Assembly (NCBI GenBank): GCA_937899245.1
Contig: CALDKB010000002.1
Span: 1-42,803 of the forward strand
Direction of reading: 5' to 3'
DNA length: 42,803 bases
Source: an uncultured Bacteroidales bacterium
GTDB lineage: Bacteria; Bacteroidota; Bacteroidia; Bacteroidales; ML635J-15
Under the pieces are notes generated by a model. That model was given only the letters and a program-made list of their open reading frames with translations, was not told where the DNA came from and did no database searches. Shown here one piece after another: positions 8,731 to 16,042 of this stretch (within the stretch, counting starts at the first letter, position 1; every line of letters starts with the position of its first letter). Position numbers and translations under genes: made by a program.

Positions 8731-8761
8731 GCAAAGATATAGAATCCGCCAAACATTACAA
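8731..8761 (-). promoter_or_regulatory. Promoter of the epimerase gene, nearly leaderless
   Basis: The -7 element TATCTTTGC occupies 8731-8739 on the minus strand, and a -33 TTG lies at 8759-8761 with 19 bases between them. The start codon is at 8726, so the expected transcription start is at or within a few bases of the ATG. Confidence 0.65.
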
Positions 8762-8807
8762 GCTGGAGTATGAATTATGGCTGTCTGTTATGTGTTCGGG
8801 GAAAGGC

Positions 8808-9302
8808 TTATAGGATTTTCATAGCAATGTATGCACAAGCTTCTGCGTCGGCAAGTGCGTGATGATGGTTTTCGAGAATGTAGCCGCAGGCTTCCGAAAC
8901 TGTGTGTAGCTGATGGTTTGGTAGCCTTTTCCCGAAATGTTTTCGTGCGGCTTTGCATGTGCAGTGAAATTCATAGTCTGGATATGTCATGCAGTAGGTC
9001 TGGAAGACGGCTTTAAGACAACCTTCGTCGAACTGGCTGTTGTGGGCTACAAGAGGCAGACCGGCAATCATAGGTTCAATTTGTCGCCATACATCAGGAA
9101 AAATCGGAGCATTGTCGGTGTCGTAGCAACTTAATCCGTGTACTCGCTGGCAGGCCCAAGAATAATAGTTTGGCTCTGGCTTAATTAGACTATAGAAAGA
9201 GTCTACGATTTTCTCGTTGCGCACGATTACAATTCCGATGCTACAAACGCTGCAACGTTCAAAGTTCGCTGTCTCAAAGTCTATTGCTGCAAAATCTTTC
9301 AT
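8808..9302 (-). CDS. DnaQ-like 3'-5' exonuclease (DEDDh)
   Basis: This 164-residue protein is a single exonuclease domain of the DEDDh superfamily. Exo I is AIDFETAN (residues 6-13), Exo II is AHNSQFDEG, and Exo III is HHALADAEA with the His and Asp ligands of the h-type. It has the length of a stand-alone domain, like the small Bacteroidota exonucleases annotated as DNA polymerase III epsilon-like, and lacks the extra domains of the true epsilon subunit. It probably trims single-stranded DNA or RNA 3' ends; the substrate cannot be told from sequence. The gene is monocistronic with its own promoter and is divergent from the alpha-oxoamine synthase operon. Confidence 0.85.
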   Translation of the reverse strand: MKDFAAIDFETANFERCSVCSIGIVIVRNEKIVDSFYSLIKPEPNYYSWACQRVHGLSCYDTDNAPIFPDVWRQIEPMIAGLPLVAHNSQFDEGCLKAVFQTYCMTYPDYEFHCTCKAARKHFGKRLPNHQLHTVSEACGYILENHHHALADAEACAYIAMKIL

Positions 9303-9321
9303 TGTGCTTGATGAACTTTTT

Positions 9322-9330
9322 GCAAAGATA
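9322..9330 (-). promoter_or_regulatory. -7 promoter element of the exonuclease gene
   Basis: Minus-strand TATCTTTGC, an exact TAnnTTTGC match about 20 bases before the start codon at 9302. Confidence 0.6.
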
Positions 9331-9407
9331 GTCCTATTTTGCGGAATGCATAATTGAACAGGTATTGAAAAAAAATAAATAGAGTGCTGATAGAAAAAAA
9401 AATGTGT

Positions 9408-9416
9408 TACCTTTGC
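9408..9416 (+). promoter_or_regulatory. -7 promoter element of the candidate capnine operon
   Basis: TACCTTTGC matches TAnnTTTGC exactly, 75 bases before the ATG at 9492. The -33 region is poor. The leader of about 70 bases shows no obvious structure. Confidence 0.6.
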
Positions 9417-9491
9417 GATGTAATAAATGAAAATGCACTGTGATAGTCATCTTTTCAATTGGTAATATAAAGGAAAAAACACAATACAAAT

Positions 9492-10754
9492 ATGAAAGAT
9501 ATTTTTGAACGAATTCACGAGTCTTCTGGGGGTCCATTAGGACAGTATAGGGAACAATTTGAAGGATATTATACATTTCCAAAGCTTGAGGGAGAGATAG
9601 GTCCTAGAATGCGGTTTAACGGCAAGGAAGTCCTTTGCTGGAGTTTGAACAACTATCTTGGTTTGGCAAACCACCCGGCAGTCCGCAAGGCCGATGCTGA
9701 TGGCGCTGCAAAATGGGGTTTGGCATATCCTATGGGAAGCAGAATGTTGTCAGGTCATACATCGTTGCATGAGAAACTTGAGCGCGAACTGGCTGACTTT
9801 GAACATAAGGAAGCTGCATTCCAGATGAATTTCGGCTACCAGGGTATAGTTTCTGTAATTGATAGCCTTATGACACGTCACGATGTCATTGTGTTTGACG
9901 CTGAGGCGCATGCATGTCTGCTTGACGGTAAGCGCTTGCATATGGGCAAGTCATTTTCTTTCAAGCATAACGATATAGCAAGCTGTGAGAAAAAGTTACA
10001 GGTGGCTTGTAAAATAGCCGACGAGCAGGGCGGTGGTGTCCTCGTAATTACAGAAGGCGTTTATGGAATGACCGGAGCTCTGGGAATTTTGGACCAGATA
10101 GTTGCCTTGAAGAAAAAATACAATTTCCGTATCCTTATCGACGATGCTCATGGTTTTGGTGTTATGGGCGAACACGGACGCGGTACTTCGGAGCATTTCA
10201 ACGTTATGGACGACATCGATATTTATATTGGCGCTTATGCCAAGTCTATGGCTTGTATTGGCGGTTTTGTCGCATCAAAGAAGTATATCATTGATTTCTT
10301 GCGTTACAATATGCGTTCGCAGATTTATGCTAAATCGCTTCCAATGCCTATTGTCGAGGGGTGCTTGAAACGACTTGAAATTATCCGTAGCGCCGAAGGT
10401 GATGAACTGAGAAAGAAGTTGTGGACAGTAACTCGCCGTCTGCAAAATGGCTTCCGCAACCTTGGCTTTACAATCGGTCCGGCTGAGGCATGTGTAACTC
10501 CAATACATATTATGGGTGATGTTAATCAGGCTGCAAATATTGCTTACGATTTGCGTGAAAACTATAGGATTTTCTGCTCTATCGTTACTTATCCTGTTAT
10601 TCCTGTTGGAATGATTATCTTCAGGATAATACCTACTGCAGCTCATAGCATCGAAGATGTTGACTACACATTGAATGCTTTCAAGGAAATTAAGGAGAAA
10701 CTGGAGCGCGGTGATTACGACAAGCCAGCACCTCAGCTTAATTTTTCGAGGTAA
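9492..10754 (+). CDS. Alpha-oxoamine synthase, candidate cysteate fatty-acyl transferase (CFAT/SulA type)
   Basis: This 420-residue PLP enzyme condenses an amino acid with an acyl thioester with loss of CO2. Landmarks are the LNNYLGL glycine loop, EAHACLLDG with the PLP-stacking His, DDAHGFG at 217-223 (Asp and His of the PLP site), and AKSMACIGG with PLP Lys251. The family includes serine palmitoyltransferase, 2-amino-3-ketobutyrate ligase, AONS and the cysteate acyltransferase of sulfonolipid synthesis. The N-terminus (FERI...GPLGQY, then FPKLEGEIGPRM) resembles the Bacteroidota group to which CFAT belongs. The next two genes encode a threonine-synthase-like enzyme and a short-chain reductase, which favours cysteate over serine as substrate. 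Serine palmitoyltransferase remains the alternative, because cofactor motifs do not separate the two. Confidence 0.85.
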   Translation: MKDIFERIHESSGGPLGQYREQFEGYYTFPKLEGEIGPRMRFNGKEVLCWSLNNYLGLANHPAVRKADADGAAKWGLAYPMGSRMLSGHTSLHEKLERELADFEHKEAAFQMNFGYQGIVSVIDSLMTRHDVIVFDAEAHACLLDGKRLHMGKSFSFKHNDIASCEKKLQVACKIADEQGGGVLVITEGVYGMTGALGILDQIVALKKKYNFRILIDDAHGFGVMGEHGRGTSEHFNVMDDIDIYIGAYAKSMACIGGFVASKKYIIDFLRYNMRSQIYAKSLPMPIVEGCLKRLEIIRSAEGDELRKKLWTVTRRLQNGFRNLGFTIGPAEACVTPIHIMGDVNQAANIAYDLRENYRIFCSIVTYPVIPVGMIIFRIIPTAAHSIEDVDYTLNAFKEIKEKLERGDYDKPAPQLNFSR

Positions 10755-10806
10755 TTTGAAATAAAAGACATGATTACATGATGCGTAGCAGTTCGCATCG
10801 TGGAAT

Positions 10807-12036
10807 ATGATGATTATGAAATATCAGTTGATTTGTAAAAAGTGCGGAGCTGTTATTGATAGTTTCGCAAAATGGTTCGAGCATGACCAGCTATGTCCCG
10901 AATGTGGTAGCAACTATGTTGAGGTAAAGTATGATGCCGACTATTCTAAATTAAAAGATTTGTATTCTGAAAATCCGGATAGTTTCTGGCATTATTTTGA
11001 TTACTTGCCATTGATGGACAAGAAAAACATTGTTTCTTGCGGCGAGGGCGCAATTCCGATGGAGCATTGGGATTTTCTGGACAAATTCGCTCATGATAAA
11101 TATGGTGTGGATTGTCGCGTCTATGTTTATAGGAACGATCTTAACGGGGGAACAAATACCTTTAAGGACGTTGCGGCATCAATGGCGGCTTCGTTGTTCA
11201 AGGAAAATGGCGTAGGTGAATATTGTCTGGCTTCCAGCGGAAACACAGCAACGGCATATAGCAAGTATCTGGCAAAAGCTGGTGTCAAGTTCGACATTTT
11301 TGTTCCCGAATGTGTTTGCCCTGATACAGTTGAGGAAATCCGTTCGTGGAAGCAAAATCTAGTTGTTTGCGAAGGAGATTATGGCGCAGCAAAGAAGGTG
11401 GCGGCAAATTTTCACAAGGACAATAAGGTTATGATTTCTGCCGGTAACATTGATCCTATCAGGGTGGAGGCAAAAAAGACCATGGTCTTCGAATTTATGC
11501 GTCAGTTGGGACAAATGCCCGATGTCTATGTTCAGGCAGTAGCGGGAGGCACAGGACCAATTGCCGTTGATAAGGGCGTCCGCGAAATAAAAGGTGCTTG
11601 TCCGGAGGCTAAATTGCCTCGTATGCTTCTGGTTCAGCAGGACACATGCGACCCAATGGTACAAGGCTGGGAGCGTGCGGTAAAAAGCGGTTTCGCAGAA
11701 GGTTACGAAAAGAATTATCCTGTAATAGATAATCCGCAGACAAAAGTTTCAATCCTTTCTGCAGGGAATCCTGGAATGTTTCCGGTCGTAGCCCCGATTG
11801 TGCGCAGGAGCAATGGTACTTTCCTGCGTGTAAAGGAGTCGGAGCTAGTAGATTTTGCTCGTATAGCATATAAGGAAAAGAATGTATGCTTTGGACCTGC
11901 AGGAGCTGTATGTTTCGCTGGCTTTTTCAAGGCGTTGGAAGAAGGCCAGATTAGAAATGGAGAACTTGTGCTTGTAAACACAGGCGAGGGTGCAGCTCGT
12001 GCAAAAGAATTCAGAAAGGCTGTGGAAGAAAAGTAA
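10807..12036 (+). CDS. Threonine-synthase-like PLP enzyme, candidate cysteate synthase
   Basis: This 409-residue fold-type II PLP enzyme has an N-terminal zinc ribbon (CKKCG at 12-16 and CPEC). The PLP lysine lies in NTFKDVA (K120), followed by the phosphate/substrate loop ASSGNTATAY and the glycine loop AGGTGP. These are threonine synthase features, but cysteate synthase, which makes L-cysteate from O-phosphoserine and sulfite, evolved from that fold. Position between an alpha-oxoamine synthase and a short-chain reductase supports the cysteate assignment. ATG codons at 10807, 10810 and 10816 are all possible starts; the last would begin MKYQLICKKCG. The stop overlaps the next start (TAATG), so translation is coupled. 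If the cell has another threonine synthase elsewhere, that would strengthen the call. Confidence 0.82.
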   Translation: MMIMKYQLICKKCGAVIDSFAKWFEHDQLCPECGSNYVEVKYDADYSKLKDLYSENPDSFWHYFDYLPLMDKKNIVSCGEGAIPMEHWDFLDKFAHDKYGVDCRVYVYRNDLNGGTNTFKDVAASMAASLFKENGVGEYCLASSGNTATAYSKYLAKAGVKFDIFVPECVCPDTVEEIRSWKQNLVVCEGDYGAAKKVAANFHKDNKVMISAGNIDPIRVEAKKTMVFEFMRQLGQMPDVYVQAVAGGTGPIAVDKGVREIKGACPEAKLPRMLLVQQDTCDPMVQGWERAVKSGFAEGYEKNYPVIDNPQTKVSILSAGNPGMFPVVAPIVRRSNGTFLRVKESELVDFARIAYKEKNVCFGPAGAVCFAGFFKALEEGQIRNGELVLVNTGEGAARAKEFRKAVEEK

Positions 12037-12839
12037 TGAAGCGTCGTTTTGCGGGAAAGATAGTGTGGATAACTGGCGCTTCGTCGGGAATGGGCGAGGC
12101 CACGGCTTATCGAATGGCTGCCGAAGGCGCAAGCGTAATCTTGACTTCCCGAAACCAGACGGCGTTGGATGCCGTTAGGGCCAGATGTGTAGTCCTTGGT
12201 GCAGAGGGAGTTGAGGTTTTGCCGGCCGACGTTTCGGATATCGCATCGTTGGAAGCTTTGGCGGAAAAGGCATGGAATCTTTTCGGACGAATTGATATTT
12301 TGTTCAACAATGCGGGTGTAAGCCAGCGTTCCAATACAATCGATTCGCAGATGAGCGTAATAAACAAGGTTATGGATACCAATTATTTTGCTCCGGTTGC
12401 AATTACCAAAAGCATTTTGCCTAGGATGATTGCTAATGGAGGTGGTCAGCTTGTTGTTACGACTAGCATAGCAGGAAAGTTCGGCTTCCCCTTGAGATGT
12501 GCGTATAGTTCTTCGAAGCATGCCTTGTATGGATTTTTCGAAACGGTGCAGGCCGAATACTATAATGACAATATTCGTGTTACTTTCATATGTCCTGGAC
12601 GAGTGCAGACAAACATTTCGCTGTACGCGCTTGAGAGTGACGGCTCTGCTCATGGAAAGATGGATGCCGGACAGGCCGGTGGCATATCGTCGGAAAAAGC
12701 CGCTCGCAAAATTGTAGATGCTATATTTAAGAAAAAACGTGAGGCTTTTGTTGGCGGAAAGGAACTTCTTATGGTTGACATAAAGCGTCTGTTCCCAGGC
12801 TTGGCGGCAAAAATTGCACGAAATATTAAGGCGATGTAG
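12036..12839 (+). CDS. Classical short-chain dehydrogenase, candidate 3-ketocapnine reductase
   Basis: This 267-residue classical SDR has TGASSGMG at about 14-21 for NAD(P), the NNAG structural motif, the catalytic serine in VVTTSIAG and Y-x3-K in CAYSSSKHA. A basic patch near the C-terminus (DIKRLFPGLAAKIARNIKAM) could touch membrane. It resembles 3-ketodihydrosphingosine reductases in length and layout. In sulfonolipid synthesis an SDR reduces the 3-keto product of CFAT to capnine, and gene order here is condensing enzyme, cysteate-synthase-like enzyme, reductase. Its start overlaps the preceding stop. The substrate assignment rests on context, and the cofactor (NADH or NADPH) is not resolved. 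Confidence 0.85.
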   Translation: MKRRFAGKIVWITGASSGMGEATAYRMAAEGASVILTSRNQTALDAVRARCVVLGAEGVEVLPADVSDIASLEALAEKAWNLFGRIDILFNNAGVSQRSNTIDSQMSVINKVMDTNYFAPVAITKSILPRMIANGGGQLVVTTSIAGKFGFPLRCAYSSSKHALYGFFETVQAEYYNDNIRVTFICPGRVQTNISLYALESDGSAHGKMDAGQAGGISSEKAARKIVDAIFKKKREAFVGGKELLMVDIKRLFPGLAAKIARNIKAM

Positions 12840-12909
12840 ATTTTTTTTGAAGTTTAAAGAGGGATAACGTTGATGCGATAATTGGCGTTGACAGATAAAA
12901 AAGGAGAAT

Positions 12910-13980
12910 ATGGAAAAATATTTTATATCGGGAATACAGCAGGTTGGTGTTGGAACTCCCAATTTTACCGAATCGTGGAAATGGTATATTGAAATGTTCC
13001 AGATGGATGTTAAGATTCTGGAAGACGATACTGTTGCAGAACGAATGTTGCCATATACCGGCAATGTTCCGCAGAAACGCCATGCTTGTATAGCAGTGAA
13101 TTTGCAGGGTGGCGGCGGTTTTGAGATATGGCAGTATTCTCAGCGTCAACCAAAACTTATTGATTTTGATGTTCAGGTTGCAGACCTTGGAATCTTTGCG
13201 GCAAAGGTAAAGAGCCGTAATGTGGTTTCACTTCATGACGAGCTCAAGAAAAAGTACGATAAGGTTGGCGATGTCGTTAAGACGCCAGAAGGAAAGCCAA
13301 CATTTTTCGTCAAGGATCCGTGGAACAACTATTTTCAGGTAGTAGAGGACGGTTATGTGTTTATCGATGAAAAGCGTCTCGCAGGTGGTACTGTTGGCGC
13401 CATGGTTGGTGTTACCGATATCGACAGGTCGCTTGCCGTTTATCGCGATGTGCTCGGCTACGATGAGGTCGTGTATGATGAAACTGGCACATTCAATGAT
13501 TTCGGCTTTATGAATGGTGGCGACCAGAGGTACAGACGAGTTTTGCTTCGTTCTTCGCGTGAGCCGAAAGGCCCGTTTGCTGAATTGATAGGTAAAAGCG
13601 AGATAGAACTTGTCGTGGCTCTCGACCGCGTGCCGCGTAAGATTTTTGAAGGTAGATTCTGGGGCGATCCGGGATTTATTCAGTTGTGTTTCGATATTAC
13701 CAATATGCAGGAACTACGTAAGTTCTGTGAGTCGAAGGGCTTCCCGTTTACAGTCGACAGTTGCCCCAACAACGAGCATTTCGATATGGGCGATGCAAGC
13801 GGACATTTTACTTACATCGAGGATCCTGATGGCACTTTGATTGAATTTGTCGAGACACATAAAATACCAATAATAAAGAAGTTAGGTTGGAATATCAATA
13901 TGTTGAAGCGTGACCGTGAAAAGCCGTTGCCAAGATTCCTGTTCAAGGTGATGGGTTTGTTCAAGGTAAATTTGGATTGA
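12910..13980 (+). CDS. Two-domain VOC (glyoxalase/dioxygenase superfamily) protein
   Basis: This 356-residue protein has two vicinal-oxygen-chelate modules: GVGTPNFTESWKWYIEMF then FFVKDPWNNYFQVVED, and VGVTDIDRSLAVYRDVLG then YIEDPDGTLIEFVE. The family includes glyoxalase I, extradiol dioxygenases and 4-hydroxyphenylpyruvate dioxygenase. The His normally found just before the first strand is Q (GIQQVGVG), and the second-domain His position reads FIQLCF, so the metal site is altered or bound by Gln/Glu. It lies 70 bases after the reductase on the same strand with an AGGAG-like element before the ATG, so it is likely the last gene of the lipid operon. A hydrophobic C-terminus (FLFKVMGLFKVNLD) might contact membrane. 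The function is unknown. Confidence 0.75.
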   Translation: MEKYFISGIQQVGVGTPNFTESWKWYIEMFQMDVKILEDDTVAERMLPYTGNVPQKRHACIAVNLQGGGGFEIWQYSQRQPKLIDFDVQVADLGIFAAKVKSRNVVSLHDELKKKYDKVGDVVKTPEGKPTFFVKDPWNNYFQVVEDGYVFIDEKRLAGGTVGAMVGVTDIDRSLAVYRDVLGYDEVVYDETGTFNDFGFMNGGDQRYRRVLLRSSREPKGPFAELIGKSEIELVVALDRVPRKIFEGRFWGDPGFIQLCFDITNMQELRKFCESKGFPFTVDSCPNNEHFDMGDASGHFTYIEDPDGTLIEFVETHKIPIIKKLGWNINMLKRDREKPLPRFLFKVMGLFKVNLD

Positions 13981-14023
13981 CAATTAAAGATTTTAAGGTT
14001 CGCGTCGTGTTGTTAAAATTTAG

Positions 14024-14059
14024 TTGCGAAATAGAAAAGCATTGTCTTTTCTGTCGCAA
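14024..14059 (+). terminator. Hairpin after the capnine operon, possible terminator
   Basis: TTGCG and GAAAAG pair with CTTTTC and CGCAA around a six-base loop, with a small internal loop, 44 bases after the VOC gene. Only ATTTT follows, so termination strength is uncertain. Confidence 0.4.
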
Positions 14060-14182
14060 ATTTTGATAACCATAATAACTTCTGTCTAGTTGCCATATAA
14101 CGTTGCGTGTAGGTGCTTTAGGCTTGTTTGTGTCGTATGTATATTTTTTTTAACAAATGTATTGCACTTTGATTTAATATGA

Positions 14183-14407
14183 TTGTGTTTTGTAATTGTG
14201 AAAAGCTCAGTTTTATTAGGATTTATTCTTGCAGACACAATTTGTATGGCGCAAACGACCGGCTACATTCCCAAGTACAGCAGCAGTACTACTTTCGACA
14301 ACAGTATCGTCTATCAGACCAATAGCAACATTGGAATCGGGACAACATCTCCATTAAGCAAGTTGCATGTTAACGGGTCGATTTATATCCTATATGGTGT
14401 GGCGTAA
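14183..14407 (+). pseudogene. Remnant of a secreted protein with a GIGTTSP...KLHV motif
   Basis: An open frame of 74 residues starts with a signal-peptide-like stretch (SSVLLGFILADTICMAQ) and continues with NIGIGTTSPLSKLHVNG. That motif is common in long Bacteroidota surface proteins and phage tail-fibre-like proteins that end in an S74 chaperone domain. The frame stops immediately afterwards, where a full protein would have hundreds more residues. I read it as the truncated N-terminus of such a gene. Confidence 0.5.
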
Positions 14408-14499
14408 ATATGAAATTATATATAAGGATTAAAAGTGGTGGACAATTCCTATGTTCAGAATAGGAGCATCGGTGTCTCTAAACAACAACTCATAAAATT

Positions 14500-14708
14500 A
14501 TGAAAAAACATATTGCATTTATAGTAGCATCATTAATTATTTCAGCATTTGTATTCCAGTCATGCAGGGTTCATTGCTCCGCTTTCCCCGAATAGCTTTG
14601 CAAACGAAAAAGTACGACGATTTTTCTGATATGGTTATCGTAAAGGGCAAAGGACTTGCCGAATTTTATGACAAGGAGAACAATTGCACTTGGAGGTTGG
14701 GGGAATAA
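14500..14708 (+). pseudogene. Frameshifted small lipoprotein remnant
   Basis: The frame from 14500 encodes a lipoprotein signal (MKKHIAFIVASLIISAF followed by VFQSC) and stops at 14595. A second frame, open from an ATG at 14562 to 14708, continues with KKYDDFSDMVIVKGKGLAEF and ends WRLGE. The two overlap just after the lipobox, as expected if one indel broke a short lipoprotein gene. An intact 31-residue peptide is also possible. Confidence 0.4.
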
Positions 14709-14914
14709 TTTATGTTTGTCCAACTTGGAAAGGACTAAGTGTTGAATCTATAAACGACATCAGCAGGTAATATTTTTGATGTATGTAATATCAGTTTAGG
14801 TTCAAAGGAGAATTAAAATTTACGTATAGGTTATTACAATAGTCGCTTTTTTGGGTAGTATGGTAAGTTTATAAATAGGTTCTGTCTGAACCCAACTGGT
14901 CAAGTGAAAAGTTT
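14709..14914. other. Non-coding stretch between the remnants and the Hdr promoter
   Basis: AT-rich sequence with no convincing gene, hairpin or repeat seen. Confidence 0.5.
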
Positions 14915-14946
14915 TTTGCTAGTCGGACAAATTGCAGTACTTTTGT
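14915..14946 (+). promoter_or_regulatory. Consensus promoter of the Hdr-like operon
   Basis: TTTG at 14915-14918, exactly 19 bases, then TACTTTTGT at 14938-14946. This matches the Bacteroidota TTTG-N19-TAnnTTTG consensus at every fixed position. Transcription should start near 14953, leaving about ten bases before the small ORF. Confidence 0.82.
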
Positions 14947-14962
14947 ATCATAAAAATGTTTG

Positions 14963-15094
14963 ATGGAAACTAGTGCGTACATAGAGAGCAAAGAAAGTTT
15001 TGCTGTAACTTCTGAAAGCGAATTGATGTCGGTGGAAGAATATTTTGATGTTGTATGGCATAGTTATATTGAAAAACAAGAAAGTTTGTTATAA
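14963..15094 (+). CDS. 43-residue protein of unknown function at the head of the Hdr-like operon
   Basis: The frame begins METSAYIESKESFAV and ends SYIEKQESLL. It is acidic, without a signal or membrane segment, and probably two helices. The segment SELMSVEEYFDVVW resembles small, poorly characterised proteins of gut Bacteroidota, some of which look like antitoxins without a toxin, but I cannot assign a family. It is supported as a gene by a consensus promoter immediately upstream and by the ten-base gap to the first iron-sulfur gene. It could be a leader ORF or an accessory protein of the complex. Confidence 0.55.
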   Translation: METSAYIESKESFAVTSESELMSVEEYFDVVWHSYIEKQESLL

Positions 15095-15104
15095 AGAATA
15101 GAAC

Positions 15105-15707
15105 ATGGGAAACTTATATGACCTGCTGATGCAGGATGCGCGTTTTGCCGATGCTCTTAAGGCATGCATGAATTGCGGCATATGCACGGCAATTTGTCCA
15201 GCGGCCGAATTCTATCAGTACGATCCACGCCGAATATGCGATATTGTGCAGCGTAAAAATGAGGAAGAGATTGAGAGTCTTCTTCGTTCCGAGATGATTT
15301 GGTATTGCGGGCAGTGCTTGTCGTGCAAGACGCGTTGTCCACGTCATAATGTTCCGGCCGAAGTTATTCTTGTGCTTCGAAAGGTTTCGCAGCAACTGGG
15401 ATACATGAACGAACATATAGCCGAACAGCAAAAACGTTTGATGCAAACCGTCGGTCAGAATATCCTTGATATCGGATATTGCGTGCATCCCGACAGGGTA
15501 AAGCCAGAGTTGCATCCCGAGCAGGGTCCGATATGGGAATGGTATGTGGAAAATATTGAGGCTGTTGCTCCAAAGATGGGCGCAAACTATAATGGTGACG
15601 GTCCCGGAGCCTTGCGAAAAATTCGTGAGGAAAACCTTGAGGAAATCAGAAAAATCTTTGAGGTTACCGGTGGCATGGAGTTGAGGAAGACTTTAACTGA
15701 GGAGTAA
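15105..15707 (+). CDS. HdrC-like protein with two [4Fe-4S] clusters
   Basis: This 200-residue soluble protein has two ferredoxin motifs: C21-x2-C24-x2-C27-x3-C31 (CMNCGICTAIC) and C68-x2-C71-x2-C74-x3-C78 (CGQCLSCKTRC). The pattern and length match HdrC of heterodisulfide reductases and the cluster part of QmoC. A helical C-terminal extension of about 110 residues could mediate complex assembly. It should pass electrons between a flavin subunit and the CCG-domain subunits. Its stop overlaps the next start (TAATG), indicating coupled translation. It is the first of five consecutive redox genes on this strand. Confidence 0.82.
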   Translation: MGNLYDLLMQDARFADALKACMNCGICTAICPAAEFYQYDPRRICDIVQRKNEEEIESLLRSEMIWYCGQCLSCKTRCPRHNVPAEVILVLRKVSQQLGYMNEHIAEQQKRLMQTVGQNILDIGYCVHPDRVKPELHPEQGPIWEWYVENIEAVAPKMGANYNGDGPGALRKIREENLEEIRKIFEVTGGMELRKTLTEE

Positions 15708-16042
15708 TGAGAAATTTTGGCTTTTCGATATCGCAGACAAGGGCAATCGACCTTGACCAGTCCGATTCTTCATTATGCATTGAATTGGAGCAGATTGTTC
15801 CTTCGTTCAAGGTTTGTTTGAATTGTGGCGCATGTACGGCAACCTGTTCGGCACAGCAGTTTTCCGGCTTCGACATTCGCAAGATAAAATGGCAGTTTGT
15901 GCAGGGTCAGTACGACGGCTTGGCGAAGGAACTGGAAAAGTGCATGCTGTGCGGCAAGTGTACCCTTGTGTGCCCCAGAGGTGTAAATATTCGCAATTCG
16001 GTAGTTGTTATGCGAAGATTATTAACAAAAAGCAATAAGTAA
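15707..16042 (+). CDS. Second, short HdrC-like ferredoxin
   Basis: This 111-residue protein has two four-cysteine motifs: CLNCGACTATC at 37-47, then CMLCGKCTLVC about 30 residues later. It is half the size of the preceding protein and lacks its C-terminal extension. Two HdrC-like proteins encoded side by side suggest two different electron entry or exit points, or a heterodimer. The start overlaps the previous stop and the stop overlaps the next start, both as TAATG, so subunits are probably made in fixed ratio. Confidence 0.82.
   Translation: MRNFGFSISQTRAIDLDQSDSSLCIELEQIVPSFKVCLNCGACTATCSAQQFSGFDIRKIKWQFVQGQYDGLAKELEKCMLCGKCTLVCPRGVNIRNSVVVMRRLLTKSNK

Noticed and set aside
11715..13064. 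Minus-strand open frame of 449 codons across threonine-synthase-like and SDR genes
   Set aside because: It spans three well-supported plus-strand genes and their junctions, and its translation has no domain features.
14500..14595. Intact 31-residue lipoprotein
   Set aside because: The peptide ends ten residues after the lipobox cysteine and a second frame continues the likely coding sequence, so a frameshifted remnant is more plausible, though not certain.
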